Part shown: piece by piece, positions 49,344 to 58,707 of the stretch
Position numbering within the stretch: the stretch's first letter is position 1
Layout: every line of letters begins with the position of its first letter
Origin: Oceanobacillus sp. HTM 045
Lineage (GTDB): Bacteria > Pseudomonadota > Alphaproteobacteria > Rhodobacterales > Rhodobacteraceae
Length of the DNA stretch: 64,000 nt
Assembly (NCBI GenBank): GCA_009733745.1
Contig: WNWL01000005.1
Span: 1-64,000 of the forward strand
Direction of reading: 5' to 3'
The notes under the pieces: generated by a model
What the model was told of the DNA's origin: nothing
The model's input: the letters and a program-made list of their open reading frames with translations, nothing else
Databases searched by the model: none
Made by a program: the position numbers and the translations under genes

Positions 49344-50119
49344 AGCCGCACCGGGATGCCGGCATGGGCCATGTGCAGCTTGGCCTCGCGGATGGTGTGT
49401 TCGCCGAAATGGAAGATGGAAGCCGCCAGCACCGCGCTGGCATGACCCTCCGTGATCCCCTCGACGAGGTGGTCGAGCGTGCCGACCCCGCCCGAGGCGA
49501 TCACCGGGATGCCGACGGCGTCGGAAATCGCGCGGGTCAGCGGCAGGTTGTAGCCCGCCCGCGTGCCATCCCGATCCATCGAGGTCAGCAGGATCTCGCC
49601 CGCGCCCTTCGATTCAACCAGCTTCGCGAACTCGACCGCATCGATCCCCGTGGGCTCGCGGCCGCCATGGGTGAATATCTCGAACCCGCTGTCCGTCGAA
49701 CCGCCTCCCGACCCGCCGACCGATTTCGCGTCGATCGCCACCACGATGCACTGGGAGCCGAACTTGTTCGCCGCCTCGGCGACGAAATCCGGGTTCTTCA
49801 CCGCGGCGGTGTTGATCGAGACCTTGTCCGCCCCCGCCAGCAGCAGCGCGCGGATGTCCGCGAGGGTCCGCACCCCGCCGCCGATGGTCAGCGGCATGAA
49901 GCAGCGTTCCGCCGTGCGGGTGGCGACGTCGAGGATGGTGCCGCGGTTCTCGTGGCTCGCGGTGATGTCGAGGAAGCAGAGCTCGTCCGCCCCGGCCTGA
50001 TCGTAGATATGGGCCTGTTCAACCGGGTCGCCCGCGTCGACCAGGTCGACGAAGTTGACGCCCTTGACGACGCGGCCGTCCTTCACGTCGAGGCAGGGGA
50101 TGATGCGGGTCTTGAGCAT
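49340..50119 (-). CDS. hisF: Imidazole glycerol phosphate synthase cyclase subunit HisF
   Basis: HisF is the cyclase that, with HisH glutaminase, forms imidazole glycerol phosphate and AICAR. The 259-residue barrel begins [20 protein letters not shown] and has catalytic Asp residues in PCLDVKDG and [12 protein letters not shown]. It also has the phosphate sites TIGGGVRT and IASGGVG. The ATG at 50119 is preferred over 50125 because the GAGG site is well spaced only for it. hisH is not in the window and hisA is 26 kb away. Confidence 0.96.
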   Translation of the reverse strand: MLKTRIIPCLDVKDGRVVKGVNFVDLVDAGDPVEQAHIYDQAGADELCFLDITASHENRGTILDVATRTAERCFMPLTIGGGVRTLADIRALLLAGADKVSINTAAVKNPDFVAEAANKFGSQCIVVAIDAKSVGGSGGGSTDSGFEIFTHGGREPTGIDAVEFAKLVESKGAGEILLTSMDRDGTRAGYNLPLTRAISDAVGIPVIASGGVGTLDHLVEGITEGHASAVLAASIFHFGEHTIREAKLHMAHAGIPVRL

Positions 50120-50270
50120 GGGCATCCTCACGGGTTCCGGCGCCCTTGTCGCGCCTAACGGGGGCGGGATCAAGGCCCGGGCGGGAGGGGCGCGGCGGCG
50201 CATCCGAGCCGGTGGGACGGGCCGTCAGTCCGGCGTCGCGCCCCGGTCTGGCCCGCGATTTTGCCACCGA

Positions 50271-50336
50271 AAGCGGCGTTAGCACTTTTTCCGTTTGAAA
50301 TCAGTTGATTAGAAGGGTCGCAACCTTGCGACGCGC
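50271..50336. repeat. Dispersed intergenic repeat, copy B
   Basis: This is the partner of 5491-5556. It contains GGCGTTAGCACTTTT, AATCAGT and the full palindrome GTCGCAACCTTGCGAC (50317-50332). It lies directly downstream of the LpxL-like gene on the minus strand and is in the same orientation as copy A relative to its minus-strand neighbour. Confidence 0.75.
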
Positions 50337-51263
50337 CTATTCGTCGCGTGAACGGTAGGTCCGGCGCCAGCGGCGGTGGAACCAGAACCACTGTTCCGGG
50401 CAGTCCTCCACCCACTTGCCGATCCGGGCGTTGACCCCGGTCATCATCTCCTCCGCCGTGCCGGGCGCGACCGGTTGCTCGAAGGTGACGTCGAAGGCGG
50501 GCAGCTTCGAGGTGCGCCGCGCGACGGCGGGGATCAGCGGCACCCCGGCGCGGATCGCGAGGTCTGCGGCCGCGGTGACGGTCTCGGCCGGATGCCCGAG
50601 GAAGGGCAGGAAGGGCGCGCCCGAATTGCGCTGATCGACCAGGATCATCACCGTCCCGCCGCGCATCACGTGGGTCACGAGCTGGCGCGACCCGGCCATC
50701 CCCTTCTGCAGCACCGGCTCGCCGCAGCAGCCGATCAGGTCCATCGCGTAGCGGTCGACATAGCGGTTGTTGAAGGCGCGGTAGACGATGCCGGTCTCGA
50801 GCCCCAGTTCCTTGGCCGCGACCCTGATGCCTTCCCAGTTGCCGTAATGGGCGGTGACGATCACGGCGCCCTTCGGCGAAGCCTTCACCGCCTCCACCAC
50901 ATCCGCGCCCGAGACGTTGAGCCGTTCCGGGTGGGCGGCGAGGCGGCGCAGGCGGGTGTACTCGATCATCAGGCACATGAAATGCGCCCCCGCGCCCCGG
51001 ATCACGCTGCGCCGCCGGCGCGGGCCGAGATCGGGCCAGACGAGGTCGATATTCTCCGCCGCGCGCCGCCGTGCGCCCGGGACCAGCGTGGCGATCAGGC
51101 CGCCGACAGGCGCCATCACGCCCGTGAGGACGCGGGTGGGGATCAGCCAGGTCACGGCGATGAACCCGCGCGCGAGGGCAAAGAGCACCCACTCGACCGC
51201 CCGCGTCGACCAGCGGTCGCGGGTCATGTACCAGGAGCTTTCCTTGTAGCCGTCCCCGGTCAT
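50337..51263 (-). CDS. LpxL/HtrB-like lauroyl acyltransferase
   Basis: This 308-residue membrane-associated acyltransferase is of the lipid A biosynthesis late-acyltransferase family. It has an N-terminal hydrophobic helix (ARGFIAVTWLIPTRV), the HX4(D/E) active site in TAHYGNWEG, RAFNNRYVD, and a DQRNSGAPFLPFLG substrate motif. It probably adds a secondary acyl chain to lipid A. The start overlaps the MATE gene stop as ATGA. A longer reading upstream is the shadow of the MATE gene. Confidence 0.9.
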   Translation of the reverse strand: MTGDGYKESSWYMTRDRWSTRAVEWVLFALARGFIAVTWLIPTRVLTGVMAPVGGLIATLVPGARRRAAENIDLVWPDLGPRRRRSVIRGAGAHFMCLMIEYTRLRRLAAHPERLNVSGADVVEAVKASPKGAVIVTAHYGNWEGIRVAAKELGLETGIVYRAFNNRYVDRYAMDLIGCCGEPVLQKGMAGSRQLVTHVMRGGTVMILVDQRNSGAPFLPFLGHPAETVTAAADLAIRAGVPLIPAVARRTSKLPAFDVTFEQPVAPGTAEEMMTGVNARIGKWVEDCPEQWFWFHRRWRRTYRSRDE

Positions 51264-52672
51264 CGGCCCCTTTCCTCCGCTTCGCCGGAGATCCAGCCGC
51301 GGGTCAGCACGGCGAAGCGCATGGCCAGCAGGACCGCCGCGACCAGGCAGCAGACCACGATCGAGACCACGAGGCCGCGCTCGTCCGCACCGTAGCCGAA
51401 CACGATCCAGTGCCCCAAGGGCACCATGATCACCACGAAGGACAGGAAATAGACCCCGATCGCCACCCAGGCATCGCCGAGCGCGCGGAGCGCCTGGCCC
51501 ATCACCACCTGCGCGGCGTCCGGCACCATGACCAGCGCCGCGACCGCGAAGAGGAGCGCGGCCCGCGCCTGAATGGCCGCGTCGTCGGTATAGACCGTCG
51601 CGAGCCCGTCGCTGAAGAGGAAAACCGCGGTCCCGAGGCTTCCCATGATCACGGCCGAGGCGAGCAGCCCCGCCCAGCCCGCGAAGGCGGCCTCGCCGTG
51701 GTTCCCCGCGCCCGCCTCGTTTCCGACCCTCACGCCGGTCGCGACGGCGAGGCCGAGGCCGACCATGAACATGGTCGAGACCACGTTGTGCGAGATCGCG
51801 TAGGCATCCAGCGCCATCGGCCCGAGCCATCCGGCCATCATCGTCATCGCCGCGAAGCCGATGGTTTCGAACCCGTTGGAGAGCCCCGCGGAGAGGCCGA
51901 GCTTCCGCATCGGCCAGCCCGCGCGCCAGCCGCCCGGCCCCCATGTCGTCTCCCACGGGCCGAGCACGCCGTAGATGCGCGCATCCGGGCGGGTGACGAT
52001 GTAGAACACCATCGCCGCCGCCGCCGCGACGCGGACCACAGTGGACGCCAGCGCCGCGCCCGCCGGGCCGAGTTCCGGAAAGCCGAGATTGCCCCAGATC
52101 ATCACCCAGTTCAGCGCCGCGTTGAGGATGTTCGCGCCGATCATCACGACCAGCGCCGGCATCGGCCGGCGGGTGGCCTCGAGGTAGAAGGCGCAGCAGG
52201 CATAGAGCGTCTGCGCGACGAGGCCCGGCGCGAGCATCCGCGCCACCTCGCCCCCCGCGGCGGCGAGGGCCTCGGTCTGGCCGGTGGCGAGCAGGATACT
52301 CTCGCCCTGCCAGCAGACGATGGAGCCCGCGAGGCCGACCGAGAAGGCCCAGATCATCGCGCGCCGCCACGCGCGGCCGCATTCCTCGTAGTTCCGCGCA
52401 CCGAAGGCATGCGCGACCACCGGCATCACGCCCGAGGTCAGGCCGATGGCGATGACCAGCATCGGCACGAAGATCTGCACGCCGAGATTGGCCTCGCCCA
52501 TCGCGCCGGGCAGGTAGCGCCCGAGCATCGCGATATCGGTGAAGGCCATGATCAGGATGCCCGCGCGCGACAGCATCACCGGCCAGGCAAGGCCCCACAG
52601 GTCGCGCGAGTGCCGCCATAGGCGGGGCGCGAACGTCTCCTGCGGCACGAGGGGCGGGGCGGTGTCGGGCAT
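51260..52672 (-). CDS. MATE-family efflux transporter
   Basis: This 470-residue membrane protein has about 12 hydrophobic segments in two similar halves. The N-half contains WPVMLSRAGILIMAFTDIAMLGRY and the C-half SAGLSNGFETIGFAAMTMMAGWLG. NorM-type MATE proteins export cationic drugs with Na+ or H+. The start MPDTAPPLVPQ at 52672 is chosen because an upstream ATG (52738) adds a basic leader with no homology. It is coupled to the acyltransferase gene downstream. Confidence 0.93.
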   Translation of the reverse strand: MPDTAPPLVPQETFAPRLWRHSRDLWGLAWPVMLSRAGILIMAFTDIAMLGRYLPGAMGEANLGVQIFVPMLVIAIGLTSGVMPVVAHAFGARNYEECGRAWRRAMIWAFSVGLAGSIVCWQGESILLATGQTEALAAAGGEVARMLAPGLVAQTLYACCAFYLEATRRPMPALVVMIGANILNAALNWVMIWGNLGFPELGPAGAALASTVVRVAAAAAMVFYIVTRPDARIYGVLGPWETTWGPGGWRAGWPMRKLGLSAGLSNGFETIGFAAMTMMAGWLGPMALDAYAISHNVVSTMFMVGLGLAVATGVRVGNEAGAGNHGEAAFAGWAGLLASAVIMGSLGTAVFLFSDGLATVYTDDAAIQARAALLFAVAALVMVPDAAQVVMGQALRALGDAWVAIGVYFLSFVVIMVPLGHWIVFGYGADERGLVVSIVVCCLVAAVLLAMRFAVLTRGWISGEAEERGR

Positions 52673-52763
52673 GGCCGCCCCGTTTAGCCCGGCCCGTGAC
52701 CGGGACCAAGGGGATTTGCACCGCCGCAAGGCAGCCATGCGCCCCGCCCGGACGGCCGGCGCA

Positions 52764-54785
52764 TCACTCCGCGATGGTCTTCGCCACCCGGAAGCCGAGG
52801 TCGGAATTGCGGGCGGTCGTGGTCAGCCGGAACCGGCTGGCGGAGCGGAGCGACTGCGCCGCGCTCTGCCACGACCCGCCGCGCACGACCCGGCTGTAGC
52901 AGCTTCCGCCACTTTCCTCGCGCCAGGCCGAGCCGTCTGTCGGCGCCTCCGTGTAGAGGTAGTGCCAGCAGTCCTCGACCCATTCCAGCACGTTCCCGTG
53001 CATGTCGTGCAGGCCGAAGGCGTTGGGCGGGAAACTCGCGACCGGCGAAGTGCCGAACCACTCGTCCTTGCCCTCGGAATAGCCGCCGCAGCAGGTCGGC
53101 TGACCGTAATTGGCGTGGTCGCGCGAAGGGGTGTCGCCCCACGGGTACTCCGTCTTGGTGCCGCCGCGGGCCGCGTATTCCCACTCCGCCTCGGTCGGGA
53201 GGCGGTAGGGCTCGCCCTCGACCTGCGCGTTGAGCCAGGCGATGAACTCCTGCGCGTCGTTCCACGAGATGCCGATCACCGGCTGGTCGCCCCGCCCCCA
53301 GCCCTTGTCGGAGGGGCGCGGGTTGGATCGGCAGGAGCCGGCGGCCACGCAGGCGTCCCACTGGGCGAAGGTCACCTCGGTCCGTGACAGGGCGAAGGCG
53401 TCGATGGTCACGGCCCGCACCGGGCGCTCCATCGCGCTGGCTGCGATCGCCGTCGAGCCCATCTGGAACACGCCGCCGGGGATGACGATCATCTCCGGGC
53501 AGTCGAGGCAGTCGCGGATGCGCTGCGGGCTGCTGGAGCGCGGCAGGAAGGAACTCCGCGGCGCCTCGGGCACCGGGGTCGGCTCGGGCTTCGGCGCGGT
53601 CGCGAGCCTGATGCCGGAGCCGCCCATCCACTGTTCCAGCGCCGCAAGCGTCGCCTCGTCCGCGTCGCCGGTCACGGCCAGCCCGTTGGCGCGCTGGAAG
53701 GCGCGCAGCGCGACGATGGTGGCCGGGTCGCGGAACCCGTCCGCCGGGCCGGGGCTGAAGCCGAGGGCGTCGAGCATCTGCTCGGCCGCCAGCACCTCCG
53801 CCGGCAGCGCGCCCCTCGGCGGGATCGGTGTGGGCACGGCGGTCGGCGTCGGCATCGGCGTAGGTGTCGGGACGGCCGTTGGCGTCGGAATCGGCGTCGG
53901 CGTCGGCGTGGGTTCCGGTGTCGGGGTGGGCGGCGCCGGGGTCGGCGTCGGGATGCCCGGTTCCGGCGTCGGGATCGGTGTCGGGATGGGCGTCGGCTCC
54001 GGCGTCGGAGCGGTCGCCAGCATCGTGCCGAACGGGTTCAGGATCAGCTCGTCCGCGCCGAGCGAGGAATAGACGAACGGCTGCGCTCCCGGCCCGATGC
54101 GGCGCTGGAGCCCGTCCCGCACGCTGCGGAGCAGCAGGCTCACATCGCGCGGCGGGCCGGAGAGGGCTTCGAGGAAAGCCGAGGTATAGGGCGAGTTCTG
54201 ACCCGGCACACCGTCGGGCGTCACCGCGCCCGCCGCGGCGGCGTAGGCGATCAGCGTGTTGTCGCCGCCGCCCGAGACGCCAGCGAGGCCCTGGCCCGCG
54301 GACCTGAGCGTGCCCAGGCTGCGCATCTGCGCGATGAACGGGTTGTTCCGGCAGGCGTCGAGCACGATCATCTTGAGCTTTCGCGCGCCGGATATCTGCC
54401 GGAGCACGGTCTGCAGGTCGACCGTCATGTCCGGCACGTCCCGCTCGTCGATGATCCGCGCGTCCACCGGGATCAGGTAGTTGGTGCCCTGCACCTCGAT
54501 CCCGTGCCCGGCGTAGTAGACCAGCGCGATGTCGGCCGCGTCGGCCTGCGCGCGGAACTCCCGCAGCGCATCGGCCATGCCGTCGCGGGTGAGGTCGACC
54601 AGCTCCGTCACCTCGAAGCCCTGCGAGCGCAGCGCCGTGGCGACATCCCGCGCGTCGTGCTGCGGGTTCTCCAGCGGGGTGACGTAGTTGTACTGGGAGT
54701 TGCCGATGACCAGCGCGACCCGCTCGGCGGCCAACGCCTGCGCGAAACCGGACAGGATAATGAAAAGGAACAAAAGAATCCGCAT
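52764..54785 (-). CDS. Exported caspase-like / peptidoglycan-binding / SUMF1 fusion protein
   Basis: This 673-residue multidomain protein has a signal peptide (1-20). Residues about 21-250 are a caspase-like (peptidase C14) domain with H94 in YYAGHG and C145 in LDACRNNP. A Thr/Pro-rich linker (about 257-325) is almost pure T-P repeats. A putative peptidoglycan-binding domain spans 329-390 ([27 protein letters not shown]). Residues about 435-672 form a formylglycine-generating-enzyme (SUMF1/EgtB-like) domain with [25 protein letters not shown] and RVVRGGSW. This SUMF1 type is often non-enzymatic. The combination suggests a periplasmic stress or immunity role. Confidence 0.9.
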   Translation of the reverse strand: MRILLFLFIILSGFAQALAAERVALVIGNSQYNYVTPLENPQHDARDVATALRSQGFEVTELVDLTRDGMADALREFRAQADAADIALVYYAGHGIEVQGTNYLIPVDARIIDERDVPDMTVDLQTVLRQISGARKLKMIVLDACRNNPFIAQMRSLGTLRSAGQGLAGVSGGGDNTLIAYAAAAGAVTPDGVPGQNSPYTSAFLEALSGPPRDVSLLLRSVRDGLQRRIGPGAQPFVYSSLGADELILNPFGTMLATAPTPEPTPIPTPIPTPEPGIPTPTPAPPTPTPEPTPTPTPIPTPTAVPTPTPMPTPTAVPTPIPPRGALPAEVLAAEQMLDALGFSPGPADGFRDPATIVALRAFQRANGLAVTGDADEATLAALEQWMGGSGIRLATAPKPEPTPVPEAPRSSFLPRSSSPQRIRDCLDCPEMIVIPGGVFQMGSTAIAASAMERPVRAVTIDAFALSRTEVTFAQWDACVAAGSCRSNPRPSDKGWGRGDQPVIGISWNDAQEFIAWLNAQVEGEPYRLPTEAEWEYAARGGTKTEYPWGDTPSRDHANYGQPTCCGGYSEGKDEWFGTSPVASFPPNAFGLHDMHGNVLEWVEDCWHYLYTEAPTDGSAWREESGGSCYSRVVRGGSWQSAAQSLRSASRFRLTTTARNSDLGFRVAKTIAE
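53800..54020. repeat. Low-complexity GTCGG-type repeat encoding a Thr/Pro linker
   Basis: About 200 bp of degenerate hexamer-like repeats (GGCGTC, GGTGTC and GGCATC variants) encode the T-P-rich linker of the caspase-SUMF1 protein. It is prone to length variation by slippage. Confidence 0.8.
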
Positions 54786-54871
54786 GACGCCTCCCGCAAC
54801 ATTCTGCCCGGGGACGGGTTCCGGTTCAAGCTGCCACGGTGTGAAGGGGTCGTGAAACAGGACGCCCGGCC

Positions 54872-54894
54872 GTTAAAGCCGGGCGAAAAATGCA
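54872..54894. terminator. Hairpin downstream of trxA
   Basis: An 8-bp stem, CGCCCGGC/GCCGGGCG, with a CGTTAAA loop lies 23 bases past the trxA stop on the minus strand. The T-run is on the wrong side for trxA, so termination may be weak or bidirectional. Confidence 0.45.
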
Positions 54895-54916
54895 GCCGGT
54901 GCGTGCAACAGGGCGA

Positions 54917-55237
54917 TCAGACGCCGCCTGCGATCCAGCTTTCGATGTTGCGCTTGCTGTCGGCGCCGACCTTGCGGTCGACCACCTCGCCGTCGCGGAA
55001 CATCAGCAGAGTCGGGATGCCGCGCACGCCGAAACGCGAGGGCGCGTTCGGGTTCTCGTCGATGTTCACCTTGGCGATCTTGACCTTGCCGTCCATCTCG
55101 GCGGCGATCTCCTCGAGGGCCGGTCCGATCTGCTTGCAGGGACCGCACCATTCGGCCCAGAAGTCGACGACGACCGGCGTATCCGATTTCAGGACGTCGG
55201 CCTCGAAACTCTGGTCTGTCACGGAAATGGTAGCCAT
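54917..55237 (-). CDS. trxA: Thioredoxin
   Basis: This 106-residue cytosolic thioredoxin has the active-site WCGPC (C31, C34) in [16 protein letters not shown], the conserved cis-Pro region [13 protein letters not shown], and KVNIDENP. It reduces protein disulfides, receiving electrons from thioredoxin reductase. It follows addA on the minus strand with a 74-bp gap; trxA beside addAB is common in Rhodobacterales. Confidence 0.97.
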   Translation of the reverse strand: MATISVTDQSFEADVLKSDTPVVVDFWAEWCGPCKQIGPALEEIAAEMDGKVKIAKVNIDENPNAPSRFGVRGIPTLLMFRDGEVVDRKVGADSKRNIESWIAGGV

Positions 55238-55311
55238 CGTTGTTGTCCTCCGCCGGTCGCGCCGGTCTTCCTGTCAACGGCCCGTGAGAGTAGGTACGGG
55301 CCTCCGGCAAA

Positions 55312-58300
55312 TCAAGGTAATGTCACATCCTCCGCGTGCAGCGAAAAGCTGCCCTGCGGTACGGGCATGAGTTGCCGGGTGCGCGTCCAGAGGAAGGCCC
55401 CTTCGGCCGGGCGGTCCGGGTAGAGGGCCGCGATTCCGGCGACATAGGCGGCCATCTGGGCGAGGTACTGGCGCGGGATCCCCTCCGGGCTTTCCGGCGG
55501 AAACGCATCCGTCTTGTAGTCGATCACGAGATTGCGTTCGGTCCCCAGCACCAGGCGGTCGATCCGCCCGATCATGCGCGGCCCGCCGCGGGGAGCGTCG
55601 AGTGCGATCGCGACCTCGGGGAGGCTGTTGGTGCCGAATACCTCCGGCGCGAAAGGAGCCGCGAGCACCGCCTGCGCCTCCTTGATGGCTGCCTCTATGG
55701 CCTCCGGCGAGAGGTCGGGGTCTGTGGCGGCGAGCAGGGTGTGCGCTAGCGCCTCGTCCAGCGGACACTCTCCCGCGAGGCGTTCGAGGATCAGGTGGAC
55801 CGCGTTTCCGTGCCGGAGCGCCGCTTCGCGCCCGATACCCTCGCCGCCATGGGGTTCTTCGCCGCCCTCGACAAGGCGCGACGGCGCACGGCGTTCCTGC
55901 GCGCGCTCGGGTTCCGCGGGGCACAGCCAGTTCGGGCGCGGCGGGCGCGGTTCGGTTGCCGGCAGCGAGGCTGCCGGAGCCGAGGCATGCAGGCCGGTGA
56001 AGGGATCCTCCAGGCGGAGCCCTTCCCCCGCCGGGGTCGGGAGGGATGTGCAATCCAGGCTGCGCATCGCCGCATCGACCAGCGCGTACCAGGTGCCTTC
56101 CGACCTGGTCGGGTCGCCGGCGCCGCAGAGGATCAGCCAGTCCTCGGCGCGCGTGGCGGCCACGTAGAGCAGGCGGCGGCGTTCCTCCGCGGCGAGGCGG
56201 TCGCTTTCCTCCCGCGCGGCCGCAGTTGCCCGGTCGTCCTCGGTCTTGCCCGCGGGCCAGATGGTCAGCGGAGGCGCGTTGCCACCCTCCAGCCGCAGGA
56301 AGCGCGTGCTGTCGGCCCGTCCCTTCGACATCGTGTCGGGAAGGATCACGATGGGCGCCTCCAGTCCCTTCGCGCCGTGGACCGTCATCAGCCGGACCTC
56401 GTCGCGCCCGGCTTCCATCTCGCGCTTCACCGGCGCGTCGTCCGCGGCGATCCAGTCGAGGAACCCGGTTACGGTCGGGGCGGCCTTGCGCTCGTAGGCG
56501 AGCGCCTGGGCCAGCAACTCGTCGATCGGGTCTTCCGCCTCCTGCCCCAGCCGCGACAGGAGTTTCCGCCGGCCGTCATGCACGATGAGCGCGCGCTCCA
56601 GCAGTTCGTAGGGGCGGCGGAAGTCCGCGGCGCGGGCCATGTCGCGCAGCATCTCGGCGACCGGCGCGGGGCCGCGCTCGAGCACTTCGGAGATCAGGCG
56701 GCCCGGCCGGTCATGGGCCAAGTCGAAAAGCTCTTCCTCAGACAGCCCGCAGAGCGGCGACCGGAGGAGTGCCGCGAGCGAGAGGTCGTCGCCCGGCGTC
56801 ACCGAAACCTGCAATAGCGCGAGCAGGTCCTTGACCGCGATCTCCTCGGTGAGCTGCATCCGGTCGGCGCCGGCCACGGGAACGCCGAGCCCCTTGAGGT
56901 TGCGCAGGATGCCGCGGGCGAGCGAATCGCGGCGGGACACGAGCACGAGGATGTCGCCGGGCCGCACCGGGCGGCCGCCGGGGCCGGGGAGCGTGGTCTC
57001 GTCGATCATGCGCCGGATCTCGCGCGCGACCGACAGGGCCAGCACCGCCTTGGCCCCGGTCGGGGGCGGCGTGTCCACGGGGGCGTCCCACGGCAGGTCG
57101 GGCTCGGCCTCGGGTGGCTCGACCAGCGGCCAGAGATCGACGCGCCCGACGGCATCGGCGCGGTGGGCCTCGTGGCGAGGGGCGACGTCTTCCGAGGTGA
57201 GGCCCCTGGCGGCTTCGCCCTCGAACATGCCGTCGACGAAACGCAGGATCGCCGGGGCGGACCGGAAGGAGGTTTCCAGACCCGGCTGTGCGAGTGCCTT
57301 GCCAAGCCCGGATAGGCGTTCCGCGTTGCGCGCTCGCATCTCCGCGAAGGCCCTCGGCCGGGCGCCCTGGAAGGAGTAGATCGACTGCTTCTCGTCCCCC
57401 ACGACGAACAGGGTCCGCTCCAGGTCCCGCGCGCCCTCGCCTGACTGGAACTCGGACACGATCGCGTCGATCACTTCCCACTGTGCCGGCGACGTGTCCT
57501 GCGCCTCGTCCACGAGGACATGGTCGATGCCGAGATCGAGCCGGTAGAGCACCCATGCCGCCATGTCGGACGACTGAAGCAGCGCGCGGGACCTGTCGAT
57601 CAGGTCGTCGTAGTCGAGCACCGCGTGGGCGGCCTTTGCCGCCTCGTAGAGCCGGAGCATGGGTTCGGCGAAGAGGTGCAGGTCGCGCGTGCGCGCCGCG
57701 ACCTCCGCCGCCTTCAGGCCGTCGCGGGCCTCCATCGCCCAGTCGATCATGGCGTCGGTGAAGGCGTCGGCCTCCGGCGCGGCCTTCAGAACCGCTTTCA
57801 CCGGAAAGCCCTTGCGGCTGCGGGGCAGGCCGTCCTGCCGGAGGAAGGCCATCGCAAGTGTCATCGCGGCTTCTGGCGGGGCCGCGCTCCTGAGCCCGAT
57901 TGCCGTACGGATAGACTTGGCGGCCTTCCCATCGGCAGTACCGCCATGTGCCTCCAGGACGCCGGCGTGATACTCCAGCGTGCGCCAGTCGACCTTGGCG
58001 AGAGCGCTCGCCGCCGCCTCGCCCGGGCCATGCGCCGCGGGACCGAAATGTGCGGCGATCCGTGGTTCCGGGCCGGGCTCCGCGAGAACCCAGTCGAGAT
58101 CGCCGCGCGCATTCCGGATCGCGCGGATCGTGTCATCCAGCGTCGTGTCGGCAAGCCGGTCCGCGAGATGGTCGAAGGCGACGGATCTGCCCTCCTCCGC
58201 CTGCCGCGCCATGTACTCGCGGATGGCGGCGATCATTTCCGTCGACTGGCGGTCGTCCAGCACCTCGAAGCCGGGCGATACGCCCGCTTCCAGCGGGAAG

Positions 58301-58707
58301 CGCCGCAACAGCGCGTCGCAGAAGGCGTGGATGGTCTGGATCTTCAGCCCGCCCGGAGTCTCCAGCGCTCGCGCGAAAAGCCGGCGCGCGCGGCGGAGCG
58401 TCTCGCGGTCAGGAGGCGCCGAGCCCGAGAGCGCGGCCAGCTCGCTCGCCAGCGTCTCGTCGTCGTCCATCGCCCAGCGCCCCAGCATCTGGAAGAGCCG
58501 GTTCTGCATCTCCGCCGCTGCGGCACGGGTGTAGGTGAGGCACAGGATCTTGCCCGGCGGGGCACCGTCGAGGAGGAGGCGCGCGACCCGGTGGGTGAGC
58601 ACTCGTGTCTTGCCGGAACCCGCGTTCGCGGTGACCCAGGCGGAATGGCCCGGGTCCGCGGCGATGCGCTGCGGCAGCGTCGGGGTCTCTATCCGCCGCC
58701 CGCTCAT
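55312..58707 (-). CDS. addA: Double-strand break repair helicase AddA
   Basis: AddA is the helicase-nuclease subunit that processes DNA ends for RecA. The 1131-residue protein has an N-terminal UvrD-type Walker A (TANAGSGKTRVLTHRVARLL), motif Ia with LCLTYTRAAAAEM, motif II VDEAQDT, and motifs V/VI with TVHGAKGLEAPIV and LLYVAATRAED. The C-terminal nuclease motif reads VIDYKTD. The ATG at 58707 overlaps the addB stop as ATGA. Length matches alphaproteobacterial AddA. Confidence 0.97.
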   Translation of the reverse strand: MSGRRIETPTLPQRIAADPGHSAWVTANAGSGKTRVLTHRVARLLLDGAPPGKILCLTYTRAAAAEMQNRLFQMLGRWAMDDDETLASELAALSGSAPPDRETLRRARRLFARALETPGGLKIQTIHAFCDALLRRFPLEAGVSPGFEVLDDRQSTEMIAAIREYMARQAEEGRSVAFDHLADRLADTTLDDTIRAIRNARGDLDWVLAEPGPEPRIAAHFGPAAHGPGEAAASALAKVDWRTLEYHAGVLEAHGGTADGKAAKSIRTAIGLRSAAPPEAAMTLAMAFLRQDGLPRSRKGFPVKAVLKAAPEADAFTDAMIDWAMEARDGLKAAEVAARTRDLHLFAEPMLRLYEAAKAAHAVLDYDDLIDRSRALLQSSDMAAWVLYRLDLGIDHVLVDEAQDTSPAQWEVIDAIVSEFQSGEGARDLERTLFVVGDEKQSIYSFQGARPRAFAEMRARNAERLSGLGKALAQPGLETSFRSAPAILRFVDGMFEGEAARGLTSEDVAPRHEAHRADAVGRVDLWPLVEPPEAEPDLPWDAPVDTPPPTGAKAVLALSVAREIRRMIDETTLPGPGGRPVRPGDILVLVSRRDSLARGILRNLKGLGVPVAGADRMQLTEEIAVKDLLALLQVSVTPGDDLSLAALLRSPLCGLSEEELFDLAHDRPGRLISEVLERGPAPVAEMLRDMARAADFRRPYELLERALIVHDGRRKLLSRLGQEAEDPIDELLAQALAYERKAAPTVTGFLDWIAADDAPVKREMEAGRDEVRLMTVHGAKGLEAPIVILPDTMSKGRADSTRFLRLEGGNAPPLTIWPAGKTEDDRATAAAREESDRLAAEERRRLLYVAATRAEDWLILCGAGDPTRSEGTWYALVDAAMRSLDCTSLPTPAGEGLRLEDPFTGLHASAPAASLPATEPRPPRPNWLCPAEPERAQERRAPSRLVEGGEEPHGGEGIGREAALRHGNAVHLILERLAGECPLDEALAHTLLAATDPDLSPEAIEAAIKEAQAVLAAPFAPEVFGTNSLPEVAIALDAPRGGPRMIGRIDRLVLGTERNLVIDYKTDAFPPESPEGIPRQYLAQMAAYVAGIAALYPDRPAEGAFLWTRTRQLMPVPQGSFSLHAEDVTLP

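Noticed and set aside
50337-52721. A 794-codon minus-strand frame spanning the LpxL-like gene and beyond
   Set aside because: Only the part from 51263 is LpxL-like; the upstream part is the wrong frame of the MATE gene. The ATGA overlap gives the start.
53800-54020. Possible CRISPR-like or minisatellite array
   Set aside because: The repeats are short, degenerate and in frame, encoding a Thr/Pro linker within a long gene; there are no spacers.
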